Source: Romboutsia_E sp900604535
GTDB lineage: Bacteria; Bacillota; Clostridia; Peptostreptococcales; Peptostreptococcaceae
DNA length: 64,000 nucleotides
Direction: 5' to 3'
Assembly: GCF_900604535.1 (NCBI RefSeq)
Contig: NZ_UWOT01000002.1
Location: 310,001-374,000, forward strand
The stretch's first letter is position 1. The number at the start of each line of letters is the position of its first letter. Under the pieces are notes generated by a model. It was given only the letters and a program-made list of their open reading frames with translations, did no database searches and was not told where the DNA came from. A program made the translations under genes and the position numbers. This document shows positions 8,276 to 16,784 of this stretch, piece by piece.

Positions 8276-8830
8276 ATGAAAGCAGTACACGCTGAGTTAA
8301 AAACAAAAATGGACAAAACAATAGAAGCACTTAAGTTTGAATTTACAACTATAAGAGCTGGAAAAGCAAACCCTCAAATGTTAGATAAAATAAGAGTTGA
8401 CTACTATGGAACTCCAACACCAATAAATCAAATAGGAGCTATATCTGTTCCAGAACCAAGAACTTTAATGATAAGCCCTTGGGATAAGTCTGCTATGAGT
8501 GAAATAGAAAAAGCTATAAGAAACTCTGACTTAGGACTTAACCCAACTAGTGATGGTGAAGTTATAAGAATAAATGTACCAGCATTAACAGAAGAAAGAA
8601 GAAGAGAATTAGCTAAGAAAGCTCATAAAGTAGCTGAAGAATTCAAAGTTAGACTTAGAAACGAAAGAAGAGATGCTAACGATAAATTCAAGAAAATGGA
8701 AAAAGAAGGCGAAATAACAGCTGACGAATTAAAGAAAGCTCAAGAAGACGTTCAAAAAACTACTGATAAATATGTTAAAGATATAGATACATTATTAGCT
8801 GCTAAAGAAGCAGATATAATGGCTGTTTAA
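8276..8830 (+). CDS. frr: Ribosome recycling factor
   Basis: 184 residues, the usual size. RRF together with EF-G splits post-termination ribosomes. Recognisable blocks are FTTIRAGKANPQMLDKI with the tRNA-mimic helix hinge, YYGTPTPINQIG, and the long C-terminal helices ending in TDKYVKDIDTLLAAKEADIMAV. It sits 28 nt after pyrH with AAGGAGG before the ATG and is followed four bases later by a small coupled ORF. Confidence 0.97.
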   Translation: MKAVHAELKTKMDKTIEALKFEFTTIRAGKANPQMLDKIRVDYYGTPTPINQIGAISVPEPRTLMISPWDKSAMSEIEKAIRNSDLGLNPTSDGEVIRINVPALTEERRRELAKKAHKVAEEFKVRLRNERRDANDKFKKMEKEGEITADELKKAQEDVQKTTDKYVKDIDTLLAAKEADIMAV

Positions 8831-8834
8831 TAAA

Positions 8835-9038
8835 GTGAATAAATATTACGAACTTTTAGGCCTTCATTTAGATGATGTAAAAAAGTTTTTTGAAAGAGAA
8901 AATATTAATTATACTATAAAAAGTATTCAAGGAAATAAAGATAAGGATAAACTTATTATTCCTAAGGTTATAAAAATAACTGAATTAGAAGATGGTGTAG
9001 AATTAATAGTCACATACTTTTCTGACTCCTTAAAATAA
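8835..9038 (+). CDS. Small conserved-looking protein between frr and uppS
   Basis: 67 residues beginning at GTG four bases after the frr stop, with no convincing ribosome site of its own, so translation is probably coupled to frr. The sequence is acidic/basic mixed (YYELLGLHLDDVKKFFERENI then VIKITELEDGVELIVTYF) and looks like an alpha-beta-beta mini-domain. I do not recognise a family. Its position inside a core operon and codon use like its neighbours suggest it is real. A perfect hairpin overlaps its stop codon. Confidence 0.6.
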   Translation: MNKYYELLGLHLDDVKKFFERENINYTIKSIQGNKDKDKLIIPKVIKITELEDGVELIVTYFSDSLK

Positions 9039-9047
9039 GGAGTCAGA
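9021..9047 (+). promoter_or_regulatory. Intercistronic hairpin ahead of uppS
   Basis: tctgactcctta pairs perfectly with taaggagtcaga (12 bp, 3-nt loop) across the stop codon of the small ORF and is followed by ATAATATT, not a T-run. It is close enough to the uppS ribosome site (TTGGAGT) to affect mRNA processing or partial readthrough. Confidence 0.6.
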
Positions 9048-9065
9048 ATAATATTGGAGTTATAT

Positions 9066-9800
9066 ATGAATAGTGAATTAATTTATGATATCGACTTAGA
9101 AAATGTACCTACTCATATAGCTATAATTATGGATGGTAATGGACGATGGGCTAAAAAAAGATTTCTTCCAAGGACAGCTGGACATAAAGCAGGAGTAGAG
9201 ACTATAAGAGAAGTTGTAAAAGAATGTTCAAAACTTGGAATAAAGTATTTAACACTATATGCCTTCTCAACAGAAAACTGGAAAAGACCTAAATTAGAAG
9301 TAGACACTCTTATGAACTTGTTAGTTTTTTACCTAAAAAGTGAAATAAAAGAACTACATAAAAATAATGTTAAAATTGCAACTGTAGGTGATATAAGTAA
9401 ATTACCTGAAGTATGTATTAGAGAACTAGATAATGCTAAAGAGTTAACAAAAGATAATACTGGAGTAACTTTAAATTTAGCATTAAACTATGGAAGTAGA
9501 AATGATATAACAAATGCAGTTTTAGATATAGTAAAAGATTGTAAATCTGATAAAATAAATATAGATAGTATAAATGAAGATACTATAAAAAACTATTTAA
9601 GTACAAAGTCTACTCCGGACCCAGATTTACTTATCAGAACTAGTGGAGAGCAAAGATTAAGTAATTTCTTATTATGGGAATTAGCTTATTCTGAATTTTA
9701 CTTCACTGACATACACTGGCCTGACTTTAATAGGCACGAATTACAAAAGGCAATATATGTTTATCAAAGTAGGGATAGAAGGTTTGGAGGACTTAAGTAA
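9066..9800 (+). CDS. uppS: Undecaprenyl diphosphate synthase (isoprenyl transferase)
   Basis: Cis-prenyltransferase that makes the C55 lipid carrier for peptidoglycan. The catalytic opening HIAIIMDGNGRWAKKR, the helix GHKAGVETIREVVKEC, YAFSTENWKRP and the C-terminal LLIRTSGEQRLSNFLLWELAYSEFYFTD are all intact, unlike in the second homologue at 51694-52335. ATG 9066 is chosen over the in-frame TTG at 9054 because TTGGAGT is properly spaced only from the ATG; this gives 244 residues. It precedes cdsA, as usual. Confidence 0.96.
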   Translation: MNSELIYDIDLENVPTHIAIIMDGNGRWAKKRFLPRTAGHKAGVETIREVVKECSKLGIKYLTLYAFSTENWKRPKLEVDTLMNLLVFYLKSEIKELHKNNVKIATVGDISKLPEVCIRELDNAKELTKDNTGVTLNLALNYGSRNDITNAVLDIVKDCKSDKINIDSINEDTIKNYLSTKSTPDPDLLIRTSGEQRLSNFLLWELAYSEFYFTDIHWPDFNRHELQKAIYVYQSRDRRFGGLK

Positions 9801-9814
9801 GGAGATTAATTAAC

Positions 9815-10594
9815 ATGCTTACAAGAATCATTGCTGCATTAGCTTTAGTCCCACTACTTGGAATATTAATATATGGAGGGATTCCTTTATATATTACTGA
9901 GATAGTATTAATTTCTATTGCATTACATGAGTTTTATAAGGCCTTTAATCAAAAAAATATAAAGCCAATATACTGGTTAGGATATGTTTTTGCTGTATAT
10001 ATAGGTATAAAGAATTACCTTAAGCTACCAGTATCATATACCCTTACTTTAGGTTTTATACTATTTTTAATTGGAATTATTTACATGTTAAGCTTGAGAC
10101 ATGACATAATAGATATAGCAATTACAACTTTAGGAATAATGTATGTAGGCATATTTATGGATTTTATAGTTTTAACTAATAATAATTTTGAATTAGGGAA
10201 AATTTATGTATGGCTTATATTTATAATATCTTTTGCAACTGATACATTTGCATACTTCAGTGGTTATTTATTTGGAAAACACAAATTAATACCTAAAATA
10301 AGTCCTAAAAAGACTATTGAAGGTTCAATTGGTGGAATCGTAGGAAGTATAGTTTGCTGCGTAGTATTTGGATATATATTCAAATTAGATTTAATTCATA
10401 TGGCCATAATAGGAAGTATAGGAAGTATAGTTGCACAATTAGGAGATTTATTTGCATCTGCTATAAAAAGATATGTAGGAATAAAAGATTATGGAAAATT
10501 AATACCAGGTCATGGTGGTATATTAGATAGATTTGATAGTGTTATATTGGTTGCACCATTTGTATATAATGCGATAAATCTTTTTGTTAAGTAG
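9815..10594 (+). CDS. cdsA: Phosphatidate cytidylyltransferase
   Basis: 259-residue membrane protein with about seven or eight hydrophobic segments. It makes CDP-diacylglycerol from phosphatidate and CTP, the branch point of phospholipid synthesis. The CdsA signature is seen near the C-terminus as LGDLFASAIKRYVGIKDYG followed by PGHGGILDRFDS, and SPKKTIEGSIGG precedes it. The gene is 14 nt behind uppS with AAGGAG before its ATG and closes this transcription segment with a terminator. Confidence 0.95.
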   Translation: MLTRIIAALALVPLLGILIYGGIPLYITEIVLISIALHEFYKAFNQKNIKPIYWLGYVFAVYIGIKNYLKLPVSYTLTLGFILFLIGIIYMLSLRHDIIDIAITTLGIMYVGIFMDFIVLTNNNFELGKIYVWLIFIISFATDTFAYFSGYLFGKHKLIPKISPKKTIEGSIGGIVGSIVCCVVFGYIFKLDLIHMAIIGSIGSIVAQLGDLFASAIKRYVGIKDYGKLIPGHGGILDRFDSVILVAPFVYNAINLFVK

Positions 10595-10622
10595 CTTCAG
10601 TGTAAACTGAAGCTTTAATTAT
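10593..10622 (+). terminator. Intrinsic terminator after cdsA
   Basis: A perfect 9-bp stem (agcttcagt / actgaagct) with a GTAA loop starts on the cdsA stop and is followed by TTAATTATTTTT. Confidence 0.65.
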
Positions 10623-10654
10623 TTTTAACTTTAATATGAAATTTTAGTGAATAA

Positions 10655-10684
10655 TGTAAATAATATATTTAACAATGATATAAT
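10655..10684 (+). promoter_or_regulatory. Probable extended -10 promoter for dxr-rseP-ispG
   Basis: TATAAT at 10679-10684 is preceded by TGA (extended -10, TGnTATAAT). The -35 region (TGTAAA at 10655-10660, 18 bp away) is poor. It lies 60 bp before the dxr start. Confidence 0.5.
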
Positions 10685-10743
10685 ACAAAGAGGACATAAA
10701 TATAACATAGTATTAAAATCTTGTTAGAAAGGAATAATTTAAG

Positions 10744-11895
10744 ATGAAGAAAATATCGATATTAGGGTCGACGGGTTCTATAGGAACACAGACTTTAGAT
10801 GTAGTTAGAAAAAATCCAGATAAATTTCAAGTAATTGCAATATCAGCAAACAGTAGTGTAGATTTATTATTAGAACAAATAATAGAATTTAAGCCTAAAT
10901 TTGTAGCTGTTTATAATGAGGATAGTGCAAATAAATTAAAGACAATGATACCTAAAGAAATTGATATAGAAGTTTTAAGTGGTATGGAAGGTTTAGAAAG
11001 AATTTCATCATTAGATGAAATAGATGTATTATTGACGGCTATTGTTGGTATGATAGGACTTGTTCCAACTTTATGCGCAATAAGAAATGGTAAAGATATA
11101 GCCCTTGCAAATAAGGAGACATTAGTTACAGCAGGAAAATTAGTTATGAGTGAAGCTAAAAAGCATAATGTAAAAATATTACCTGTAGATAGTGAACACA
11201 GTGCTATTTTCCAAAGTTTAAATGGAGAAAAATATAAAAATATAGATAAGATTATTTTAACTGCTTCAGGTGGACCATTTAGAGGAAAAATTAAGGATGA
11301 ACTTTTAAATGTAACTAAAAATGAAGCATTAAAGCATCCAAACTGGAGCATGGGTAGAAAGATAAGTATAGATTCTTCTACTTTAATGAATAAAGGATTA
11401 GAAGTGATAGAAGCTAAATGGCTATTTGATGTAGATTATAAGGATATAGATGTTGTTGTACATCCTCAAAGTATAATTCACTCAATGGTACAATTCAATG
11501 ATAGCTCAATTATAGCTCAAATGGGTTGTCCAGATATGAGGCTTCCAATTCAATATGCCCTTACATATCCAGATAGAATGTTAAATGATTTTGAAAGACT
11601 AGATTTTACAAAGTTCTCAACATTTACTTTTGAAAAGCCAGATTTAGAAACTTTCCCATGTCTAAAGCTAGCATATGATTGCTTGAAAATGGGAGGTACA
11701 TATTGTGCAGTACTTAATGCTGCAAATGAAGTTTTAGTAAATGAATTCTTAGAGGATAAAATTGGGTTTTATGACATACCATATTACATAGAGGAAACTC
11801 TAAAGGCACATAAGTCGATCGAAGACCCTACATTAGATGAAATCTTAGAGATAGATAAATGGGCTAGAGAATTCGTAAAAAATTGTATAAAGTAG
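10744..11895 (+). CDS. dxr: 1-deoxy-D-xylulose 5-phosphate reductoisomerase
   Basis: 383 residues. It converts DXP to MEP with NADPH, the committed step of the non-mevalonate isoprenoid pathway. The N-terminal dinucleotide fold is ILGSTGSIGTQTLDVV; ANKETLVTAG and VDSEHSAIFQ hold metal/substrate residues, and NWSMGRKISIDSSTLMNKGLEVIEA is the active-site loop. Together with ispG two genes downstream and uppS upstream, it shows a complete flow from MEP to the lipid carrier in one neighbourhood. The protein is the target of fosmidomycin (family knowledge). Confidence 0.97.
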   Translation: MKKISILGSTGSIGTQTLDVVRKNPDKFQVIAISANSSVDLLLEQIIEFKPKFVAVYNEDSANKLKTMIPKEIDIEVLSGMEGLERISSLDEIDVLLTAIVGMIGLVPTLCAIRNGKDIALANKETLVTAGKLVMSEAKKHNVKILPVDSEHSAIFQSLNGEKYKNIDKIILTASGGPFRGKIKDELLNVTKNEALKHPNWSMGRKISIDSSTLMNKGLEVIEAKWLFDVDYKDIDVVVHPQSIIHSMVQFNDSSIIAQMGCPDMRLPIQYALTYPDRMLNDFERLDFTKFSTFTFEKPDLETFPCLKLAYDCLKMGGTYCAVLNAANEVLVNEFLEDKIGFYDIPYYIEETLKAHKSIEDPTLDEILEIDKWAREFVKNCIK

Positions 11896-11907
11896 GATGG
11901 TGAATTT

Positions 11908-12912
11908 ATGACAATAATAGTTGCCATATTATTATTTGGTTTAATTGTATTTATACATGAATTAGGTCATTTTCTTTTTGCTAAAATCAATGGAGTAAAA
12001 GTACATGAATTTGCAATAGGTATGGGACCTAAATTATTTAGTATTAAAAAAGATACAGAGTATTCAATTAGACTTCTTCCATTAGGTGGATTTGTAAGTA
12101 TGGAAGGTGAAGATGAAGAATCAAAAAGTCCAAGATCATTTGGAGAAAAAAGCATACTTCAAAGGGCTAGTATAATATTTGCTGGACCATTTTTTAATAT
12201 AGTGTTTACTATAATATTATTTATACCTATATTTATGTTTATAGGAGCTCAAACAACAACATTAGGAAATGTTATTGAAAATGGGCCTGCATATGATGCA
12301 GGAGTAAAAAGTGGAGATTTTATAGAAGCTATAGATGGTAAAAAGGTAGATACATGGCAAGATATAATATTAAGCTTAAATAATTCTGATGGTAGTGAAG
12401 TTAAGCTATCTATAGATAGGAATGGAGAAGATAAAGAAATAACTGTAACTCCAGAAAAAAATGATGAGGGTAGATATGTAATTGGAATAGAAACAAAAGT
12501 AGAGAGAAGTATTTTTTCATCTATAAAAAATGCATTTGTTACAACTTGGGATATGACAAAGCAAATGGTTATATTCTTAGGTCAATTAGTTACAGGAACT
12601 GTTCCTGGAGGTGTTAGTAATTCAGTTACAGGACCTTTAGGAGTTATTAATATAGTTTCAGAAGCTGCTAAAGTGGGTATTATAAATGTAATGTATATAG
12701 GTGCAGTAATAAGCTTAAACTTAGGTATAATTAACCTAGTACCACTTCCTGCATTAGATGGTGGTAGATTATTAATGTTACTTATAGAAGCTATAAGAGG
12801 TGGAAGAAAAATAGATCCTAATAAGGAAGCTATGATAAACATAGTAGGCTTAAGTGCTTTAATGTTATTTATGGTATTTATAACTTATAAGGATATACTA
12901 AGGCTATTTTAG
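11908..12912 (+). CDS. rseP: Site-2 membrane metalloprotease RseP
   Basis: 334 residues. This intramembrane zinc protease clips membrane-bound anti-sigma factors and leftover signal peptides. The zinc motif FIHELGHFLFAK lies in the first membrane helix, a single PDZ domain follows (LGNVIENGPAYDAGVKSGD), and the conserved second metal site NLVPLPALDGGRLL is in the third helix, before a last C-terminal helix. It sits between dxr and ispG as in most Firmicutes. The ECF sigma/anti-sigma pair at 45.0-46.4 kb is a possible client but this is inference. Confidence 0.95.
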   Translation: MTIIVAILLFGLIVFIHELGHFLFAKINGVKVHEFAIGMGPKLFSIKKDTEYSIRLLPLGGFVSMEGEDEESKSPRSFGEKSILQRASIIFAGPFFNIVFTIILFIPIFMFIGAQTTTLGNVIENGPAYDAGVKSGDFIEAIDGKKVDTWQDIILSLNNSDGSEVKLSIDRNGEDKEITVTPEKNDEGRYVIGIETKVERSIFSSIKNAFVTTWDMTKQMVIFLGQLVTGTVPGGVSNSVTGPLGVINIVSEAAKVGIINVMYIGAVISLNLGIINLVPLPALDGGRLLMLLIEAIRGGRKIDPNKEAMINIVGLSALMLFMVFITYKDILRLF

Positions 12913-12938
12913 TCATCATATAGGTAGAAGGTGAAAAC

Positions 12939-13991
12939 ATGTACAAAAGAAGGTTAAGTAGAGAAGTTAGCGTAGGTAATGTAAAAATAGGTGGTAACAA
13001 TCCTATAAGTGTTCAATCTATGACTACTACTGATACAAGAGATGCTAATGCAACTATAGAACAAATAAAAAGATTAGAATCTGTAGGTTGTGATATAGTT
13101 AGAGTTGCAGTTCCAGATATGGAAGCGGCTAAGAACATTGGAAAAATAAAATCAGGAGTGAATATTCCTGTAATTGCAGATATACATTTTGATCATAGAC
13201 TTGCCCTAGAAGCTATAGAACAAGGTGTTGATGGAGTTAGAATAAATCCAGGGAATATTGGAAGTATAGACAAGGTTAAAGCTGTAGTTGAAAAATGTAA
13301 AGAAAGAAACTTAAAAATAAGAATTGGTGTCAATGGCGGATCTTTAGAAAAAGAACTTTTAGAAAAATATGGTTCGGCAACTGCTGAGGCACTTGTAGAG
13401 AGTGCATTAGGCCATGTAAAGATACTAGAAGATTTAGATTTCCATAATATAGTTATATCTCTTAAATCATCAGATATATATAAAACATTAGATGCATATG
13501 AACTTATATCTGAGAAAGTAGATTATCCACTACATATAGGTATAACTGAATCTGGTAGTATTAAAAAAGGAACTATAAAGTCTTCTATAGGTGTAGGAGC
13601 TCTTCTTTTAAAAGGAATAGGAGATACTATGAGAATATCTCTTACAGGTGATCCTACAGAAGAAGTTATAGTTGCTAAAGAGATACTAAGAAGTTTAGAT
13701 TTATTAAATGATAAAATAAAAGTAGTATCTTGCCCTACTTGTGGAAGATGTAATATTGATTTAATAAGTACGGTTAATGAAGTTGAAGAAAAAATAAATA
13801 ATATGGATAAAAACATAACTGTTGCTATAATGGGATGTGCAGTTAATGGTCCAGGAGAAGCTAGAGAAGCTGATATAGGTATTGCTGGTGGAAAAGGTGA
13901 GGGTCTTTTATTTAAAAAAGGTGAAATAGTTAGAAAGATAAAAGGTGATAGATTAGTAGAAGAATTATTAGAGGAAATTGAAAAGTATTAA
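12939..13991 (+). CDS. ispG: (E)-4-hydroxy-3-methylbut-2-enyl-diphosphate synthase
   Basis: 350 residues (GcpE). It reduces MEcPP to HMBPP using a 4Fe-4S cluster in the MEP pathway. The N-terminal TIM-barrel part begins with NPISVQSMTTTDTRD, and the cluster-binding region shows CPTCGRCNIDL and MGCAVNGPGEAREADIGIAGG, with the cysteines and the glutamate in place. It has the compact bacterial length without a plant-type insertion. It is the last gene of the conserved cluster here; cstA follows after a strong terminator. Confidence 0.97.
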   Translation: MYKRRLSREVSVGNVKIGGNNPISVQSMTTTDTRDANATIEQIKRLESVGCDIVRVAVPDMEAAKNIGKIKSGVNIPVIADIHFDHRLALEAIEQGVDGVRINPGNIGSIDKVKAVVEKCKERNLKIRIGVNGGSLEKELLEKYGSATAEALVESALGHVKILEDLDFHNIVISLKSSDIYKTLDAYELISEKVDYPLHIGITESGSIKKGTIKSSIGVGALLLKGIGDTMRISLTGDPTEEVIVAKEILRSLDLLNDKIKVVSCPTCGRCNIDLISTVNEVEEKINNMDKNITVAIMGCAVNGPGEAREADIGIAGGKGEGLLFKKGEIVRKIKGDRLVEELLEEIEKY

Positions 13992-13997
13992 ATTTTA

Positions 13998-14049
13998 AAC
14001 AGTATTAAATTGGTTTAGGATATATAAATTAATTTAATACTGTTTTTTT
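13998..14049 (+). terminator. Intrinsic terminator after ispG
   Basis: A perfect 14-bp stem (aacagtattaaatt / aatttaatactgtt) around a ~19-nt loop, followed by seven T's. It closes the long rpsB-ispG region. Confidence 0.85.
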
Positions 14050-14270
14050 ACTGTATTCAATGACTTAAATTTAACAAAGTTGATAATGGCAACTAACTAT
14101 AAAGTATATTAGATATTATTAAATTGTTTTGAAAAAATACAATAATACCAATGAATAAATATAAAATTATACGAAAAATAAGGCGGGAAAAAGATTGCTT
14201 TATGAAATGTATAACTTTTTACAATAAATTACTTTAAAATACAAAAAGTGATAAAAATAATAAAAAATGA
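14050..14270. other. AT-rich intergenic stretch before the cstA promoter
   Basis: About 220 bp of AT-rich DNA with no frame having a ribosome site and no strong hairpin that I can see. The only clear signals in the 310-bp gap are the promoter and the cre-like site at its 3' end. Confidence 0.5.
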
Positions 14271-14299
14271 TTGCAAATGTTTTCTTTTGTAGTTATAAT
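14271..14299 (+). promoter_or_regulatory. cstA promoter overlapped by a cre-like (CcpA) site
   Basis: TTGCAA (14271-14276) and TATAAT (14294-14299) are 17 bp apart. The 16 bases 14271-14286 (ttgcaaatgttttctt) match the CcpA operator consensus WTGNNARCGNWWWCAW except at two positions, and cover the -35 box and spacer. That geometry predicts repression by CcpA when sugar is plentiful, which fits a carbon-starvation transporter. Promoter seen; CcpA control inferred. Confidence 0.6.
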
Positions 14300-14373
14300 A
14301 AGCATAGAGGTTAGTTTTTTAACAAACGCACTTATGAATTATTTGATTTTATTACAAAATGGGAGGAATTATT

Positions 14374-15807
14374 ATGATTACATTTTTATCTTGTCTAGCT
14401 ATATTAATAGTTGGATACTTTACTTACGGTACATTTGTAGCAAAAACTGTTGGATTCGATGATACAAAAGAAACTCCAGCATTAAGACTACAAGATGGTG
14501 TTGACTATATGCCAATGCCTTGGTACAAAGTTTTTTTAATACAATTTTTAAATATAGCAGGTACAGGTCCAATATTTGGGGCAATAATGGGGGCTTTATT
14601 TGGTCCAGTTGCATTCTTATGGATAACATTTGGGACTTTATTTGCAGGAGGAGTTCATGACTTCTTATCTGGTGTTATATCAATGAAACATGATGGAACT
14701 TCTGTTTCAGAAGTTGTTGGTATATACTTAGGGGATACAATGAAGAATATAATGAGAGTATTCTCAGTTGTACTTCTTATATTAGTTGGTACAGTATTTG
14801 TTACATCTCCAGCTGGATTATTATCTAATATAACAGGAATGAACAATACTATATGGGTTGCACTTATAATAGTATACTACATAGTGGCGACAGTTTTACC
14901 CGTTGATAAAGTAATAGGTAAGATATATCCAATATTTGGAGCAGCATTATTATTAATGGCAGTTGGATTATGTGGTGCAATGTTTATAGGACATTTCAAT
15001 GGAAGTATGGAAATGGCTGAAATGACATTACAAAACTTACATCCAAATGGAGATAGTGTATTCCCATTCTTATTTACTACTATAGCATGTGGTGCATTAT
15101 CAGGATTCCATGCTACTCAATCACCTATGATGGCTAGATGTGTAAATAGAGAAAGTGAAAATAAGAGAATATTCTATGGAGCAATGGTTGTAGAAGGTAT
15201 AGTTGCATTAATATGGTGTGCTGTAACAATAGCATTCTTTGGAGATTCTTTAAGCATACAAGCTGCTTTAACTGAGTTTGGTGGACAATCAGGTGTTGTT
15301 AATGTAGTTTCAAAAGAATTATTAGGACCAGTTGGTGCAATACTTGCAGTACTTGGTGTTGTTGCTTGTCCAATAACAAGTGGAGATACAGCATTTAGAA
15401 GTGCTAGACTTACAATAGCAGATGCTTTTAAAATAAAGCAAGAAGGTATAAAAAATAGATTTATATTAGCTATACCACTATTTGTAGTATGTATAGCATT
15501 AACTCAAATAGATTTCAACATAATATGGAGATATTTTGCTTGGTCTAACCAAACTCTAGCAACAATATTCCTATGGACAGGTGCAGTATTCTTACTTATA
15601 AATAAGAAGAATCCTTGGATAGCAGCATTACCAGCAATATTCATGAGTTATGTTGTAATATCTTATATACTACAAGCTAAAGAAGGTTTCAGATTAAATG
15701 GAACAATATCAGATGTAGTAGGTATAATAGGTGCCATATTATTAGCAGTATGGTTTATGCTAAAAGTTAAAAAAGTAAGATCAGAGCAAGCTAAAGAAGC
15801 TGCTTAA
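14374..15807 (+). CDS. cstA: Carbon starvation protein / pyruvate-type transporter CstA
   Basis: 477 residues with about 13-15 membrane helices and the CstA signatures GTGPIFGAIMGALFG, FAGGVHDFLSG and CGALSGFHATQSPMMARC. It is the short Gram-positive form, lacking the extra C-terminal helices of the ~700-residue E. coli protein. Family members import pyruvate (BtsT, CstA) and have been linked to peptide uptake. ATG 14374 follows GGGAGGAATTATT; the upstream in-frame ATG at 14359 has no ribosome site. A cre-like sequence on its promoter suggests catabolite repression. Confidence 0.92.
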   Translation: MITFLSCLAILIVGYFTYGTFVAKTVGFDDTKETPALRLQDGVDYMPMPWYKVFLIQFLNIAGTGPIFGAIMGALFGPVAFLWITFGTLFAGGVHDFLSGVISMKHDGTSVSEVVGIYLGDTMKNIMRVFSVVLLILVGTVFVTSPAGLLSNITGMNNTIWVALIIVYYIVATVLPVDKVIGKIYPIFGAALLLMAVGLCGAMFIGHFNGSMEMAEMTLQNLHPNGDSVFPFLFTTIACGALSGFHATQSPMMARCVNRESENKRIFYGAMVVEGIVALIWCAVTIAFFGDSLSIQAALTEFGGQSGVVNVVSKELLGPVGAILAVLGVVACPITSGDTAFRSARLTIADAFKIKQEGIKNRFILAIPLFVVCIALTQIDFNIIWRYFAWSNQTLATIFLWTGAVFLLINKKNPWIAALPAIFMSYVVISYILQAKEGFRLNGTISDVVGIIGAILLAVWFMLKVKKVRSEQAKEAA

Positions 15808-15814
15808 TATATGA

Positions 15815-15852
15815 AAATATCCTATAAGGTAAAGTCCTTATAGGATATTTTT
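15815..15852 (+). terminator. Intrinsic terminator after cstA
   Basis: A perfect 15-bp stem (aaatatcctataagg / ccttataggatattt) with a 6-nt loop and trailing T's. Confidence 0.85.
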
Positions 15853-15876
15853 ATATATATCAATATAAATGTTAAG

Positions 15877-15906
15877 TTGATTTATATAGTAAACTTAGGC
15901 TATAAT
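15877..15906 (+). promoter_or_regulatory. Probable promoter of cwlD
   Basis: TTGATT (15877-15882) and TATAAT (15901-15906) are 18 bp apart, about 45 bp before the start codon. A sporulation-sigma promoter is usual for cwlD and may lie elsewhere. Confidence 0.45.
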
Positions 15907-15952
15907 TAATTCGCATAGATTATAGTAGCTATAAAAAGGAGTTAAATATATA

Positions 15953-16678
15953 ATGAGTAATAAAACACAAAATAGGGATTCACAAAGAAAGCTAAAAGGA
16001 TGGGTTAAATTAACTTTAGGGGTTATTGGAATAGTATTAATTATTATTTTGTTTAATAAAATAGACTATCTTATAAAAAGTGGAATTAGTTTATTTAATG
16101 ATGATAGAACGGTTGTTGTAATAGATATTGGTCATGGTGGTAAAGACCAAGGAACTCAAAGTTCAAATGGAAAAATATTAGAAAAAGATATAGTTCTAAG
16201 TATTGGAAATAAAGTACTTAAGAAATTAGAAAAAGATAAAGATATAAAGATTTTAGCTACAAGAACAACTGATGAATTTATATCTTTAAAAGATAGAAAT
16301 AAATTTGAAGTAGATAATAACGCACAGTTATTCATATCAATACATGCAAATGCAGCTCCAAAGTCATCAAATGTAGATGGTATAGAGACTTTTTATTGGG
16401 ATAAGGAAAATGAAGACTCATATAATTTAGCAAAAGTAGTACATGATAAATTGATTCAATATACTAATGCAAATGATAGAAGCATAAAGCCTGGTAATTA
16501 CCAAGTCATAAGAGATGCTAGCTGTCCATCTATACTTATAGAAACAGGATTTTTAACTAACTACTTAGAATCAATTAACTTATCTAATGATAAGTATCAA
16601 GATAAAATAGCTAATGCAATAGTTGAGGGGATAAAGGAATATTTACAACTTAATAGCTCTGAAGATAAACAAGGTTAA
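15953..16678 (+). CDS. cwlD: N-acetylmuramoyl-L-alanine amidase CwlD
   Basis: 241 residues: a short basic cytoplasmic start, one membrane anchor (~20-40), then an Amidase_3 domain. The zinc ligands and catalytic residues are visible as DIGHGGKDQGT (His), LEKDIVL (Glu), SIHANA (His) and ILIETGFLTN (Glu). CwlD removes stem peptides from spore cortex muramic acid as the first step to muramic-delta-lactam, which germination enzymes need. Size and single-anchor layout fit CwlD rather than the larger autolysins. Its presence implies a spore former. The terminator overlaps its stop codon. Confidence 0.85.
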   Translation: MSNKTQNRDSQRKLKGWVKLTLGVIGIVLIIILFNKIDYLIKSGISLFNDDRTVVVIDIGHGGKDQGTQSSNGKILEKDIVLSIGNKVLKKLEKDKDIKILATRTTDEFISLKDRNKFEVDNNAQLFISIHANAAPKSSNVDGIETFYWDKENEDSYNLAKVVHDKLIQYTNANDRSIKPGNYQVIRDASCPSILIETGFLTNYLESINLSNDKYQDKIANAIVEGIKEYLQLNSSEDKQG

Positions 16679-16709
16679 GATTATATTTTCTTAACCTTAT
16701 TACAATTTT
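16671..16709 (+). terminator. Intrinsic terminator after cwlD
   Basis: aaggttaaga pairs with tcttaacctt (10 bp, 8-nt loop) across the stop codon; a T-rich stretch follows a few bases later. Confidence 0.65.
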
Positions 16710-16784
16710 TAGGATTTTTATTTAGAAATAATGAATATAGATATAAGTGTAAAGATAATCTAAATAAAAGTAGGGGGCGAGTAT

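Noticed and set aside
10911..11351. 146-codon antisense frame within dxr
   Set aside because: Overlaps the conserved active-site motifs of dxr and has no ribosome site; shadow frame. The same applies to antisense frames in metN, tsf, pyrH and metT.
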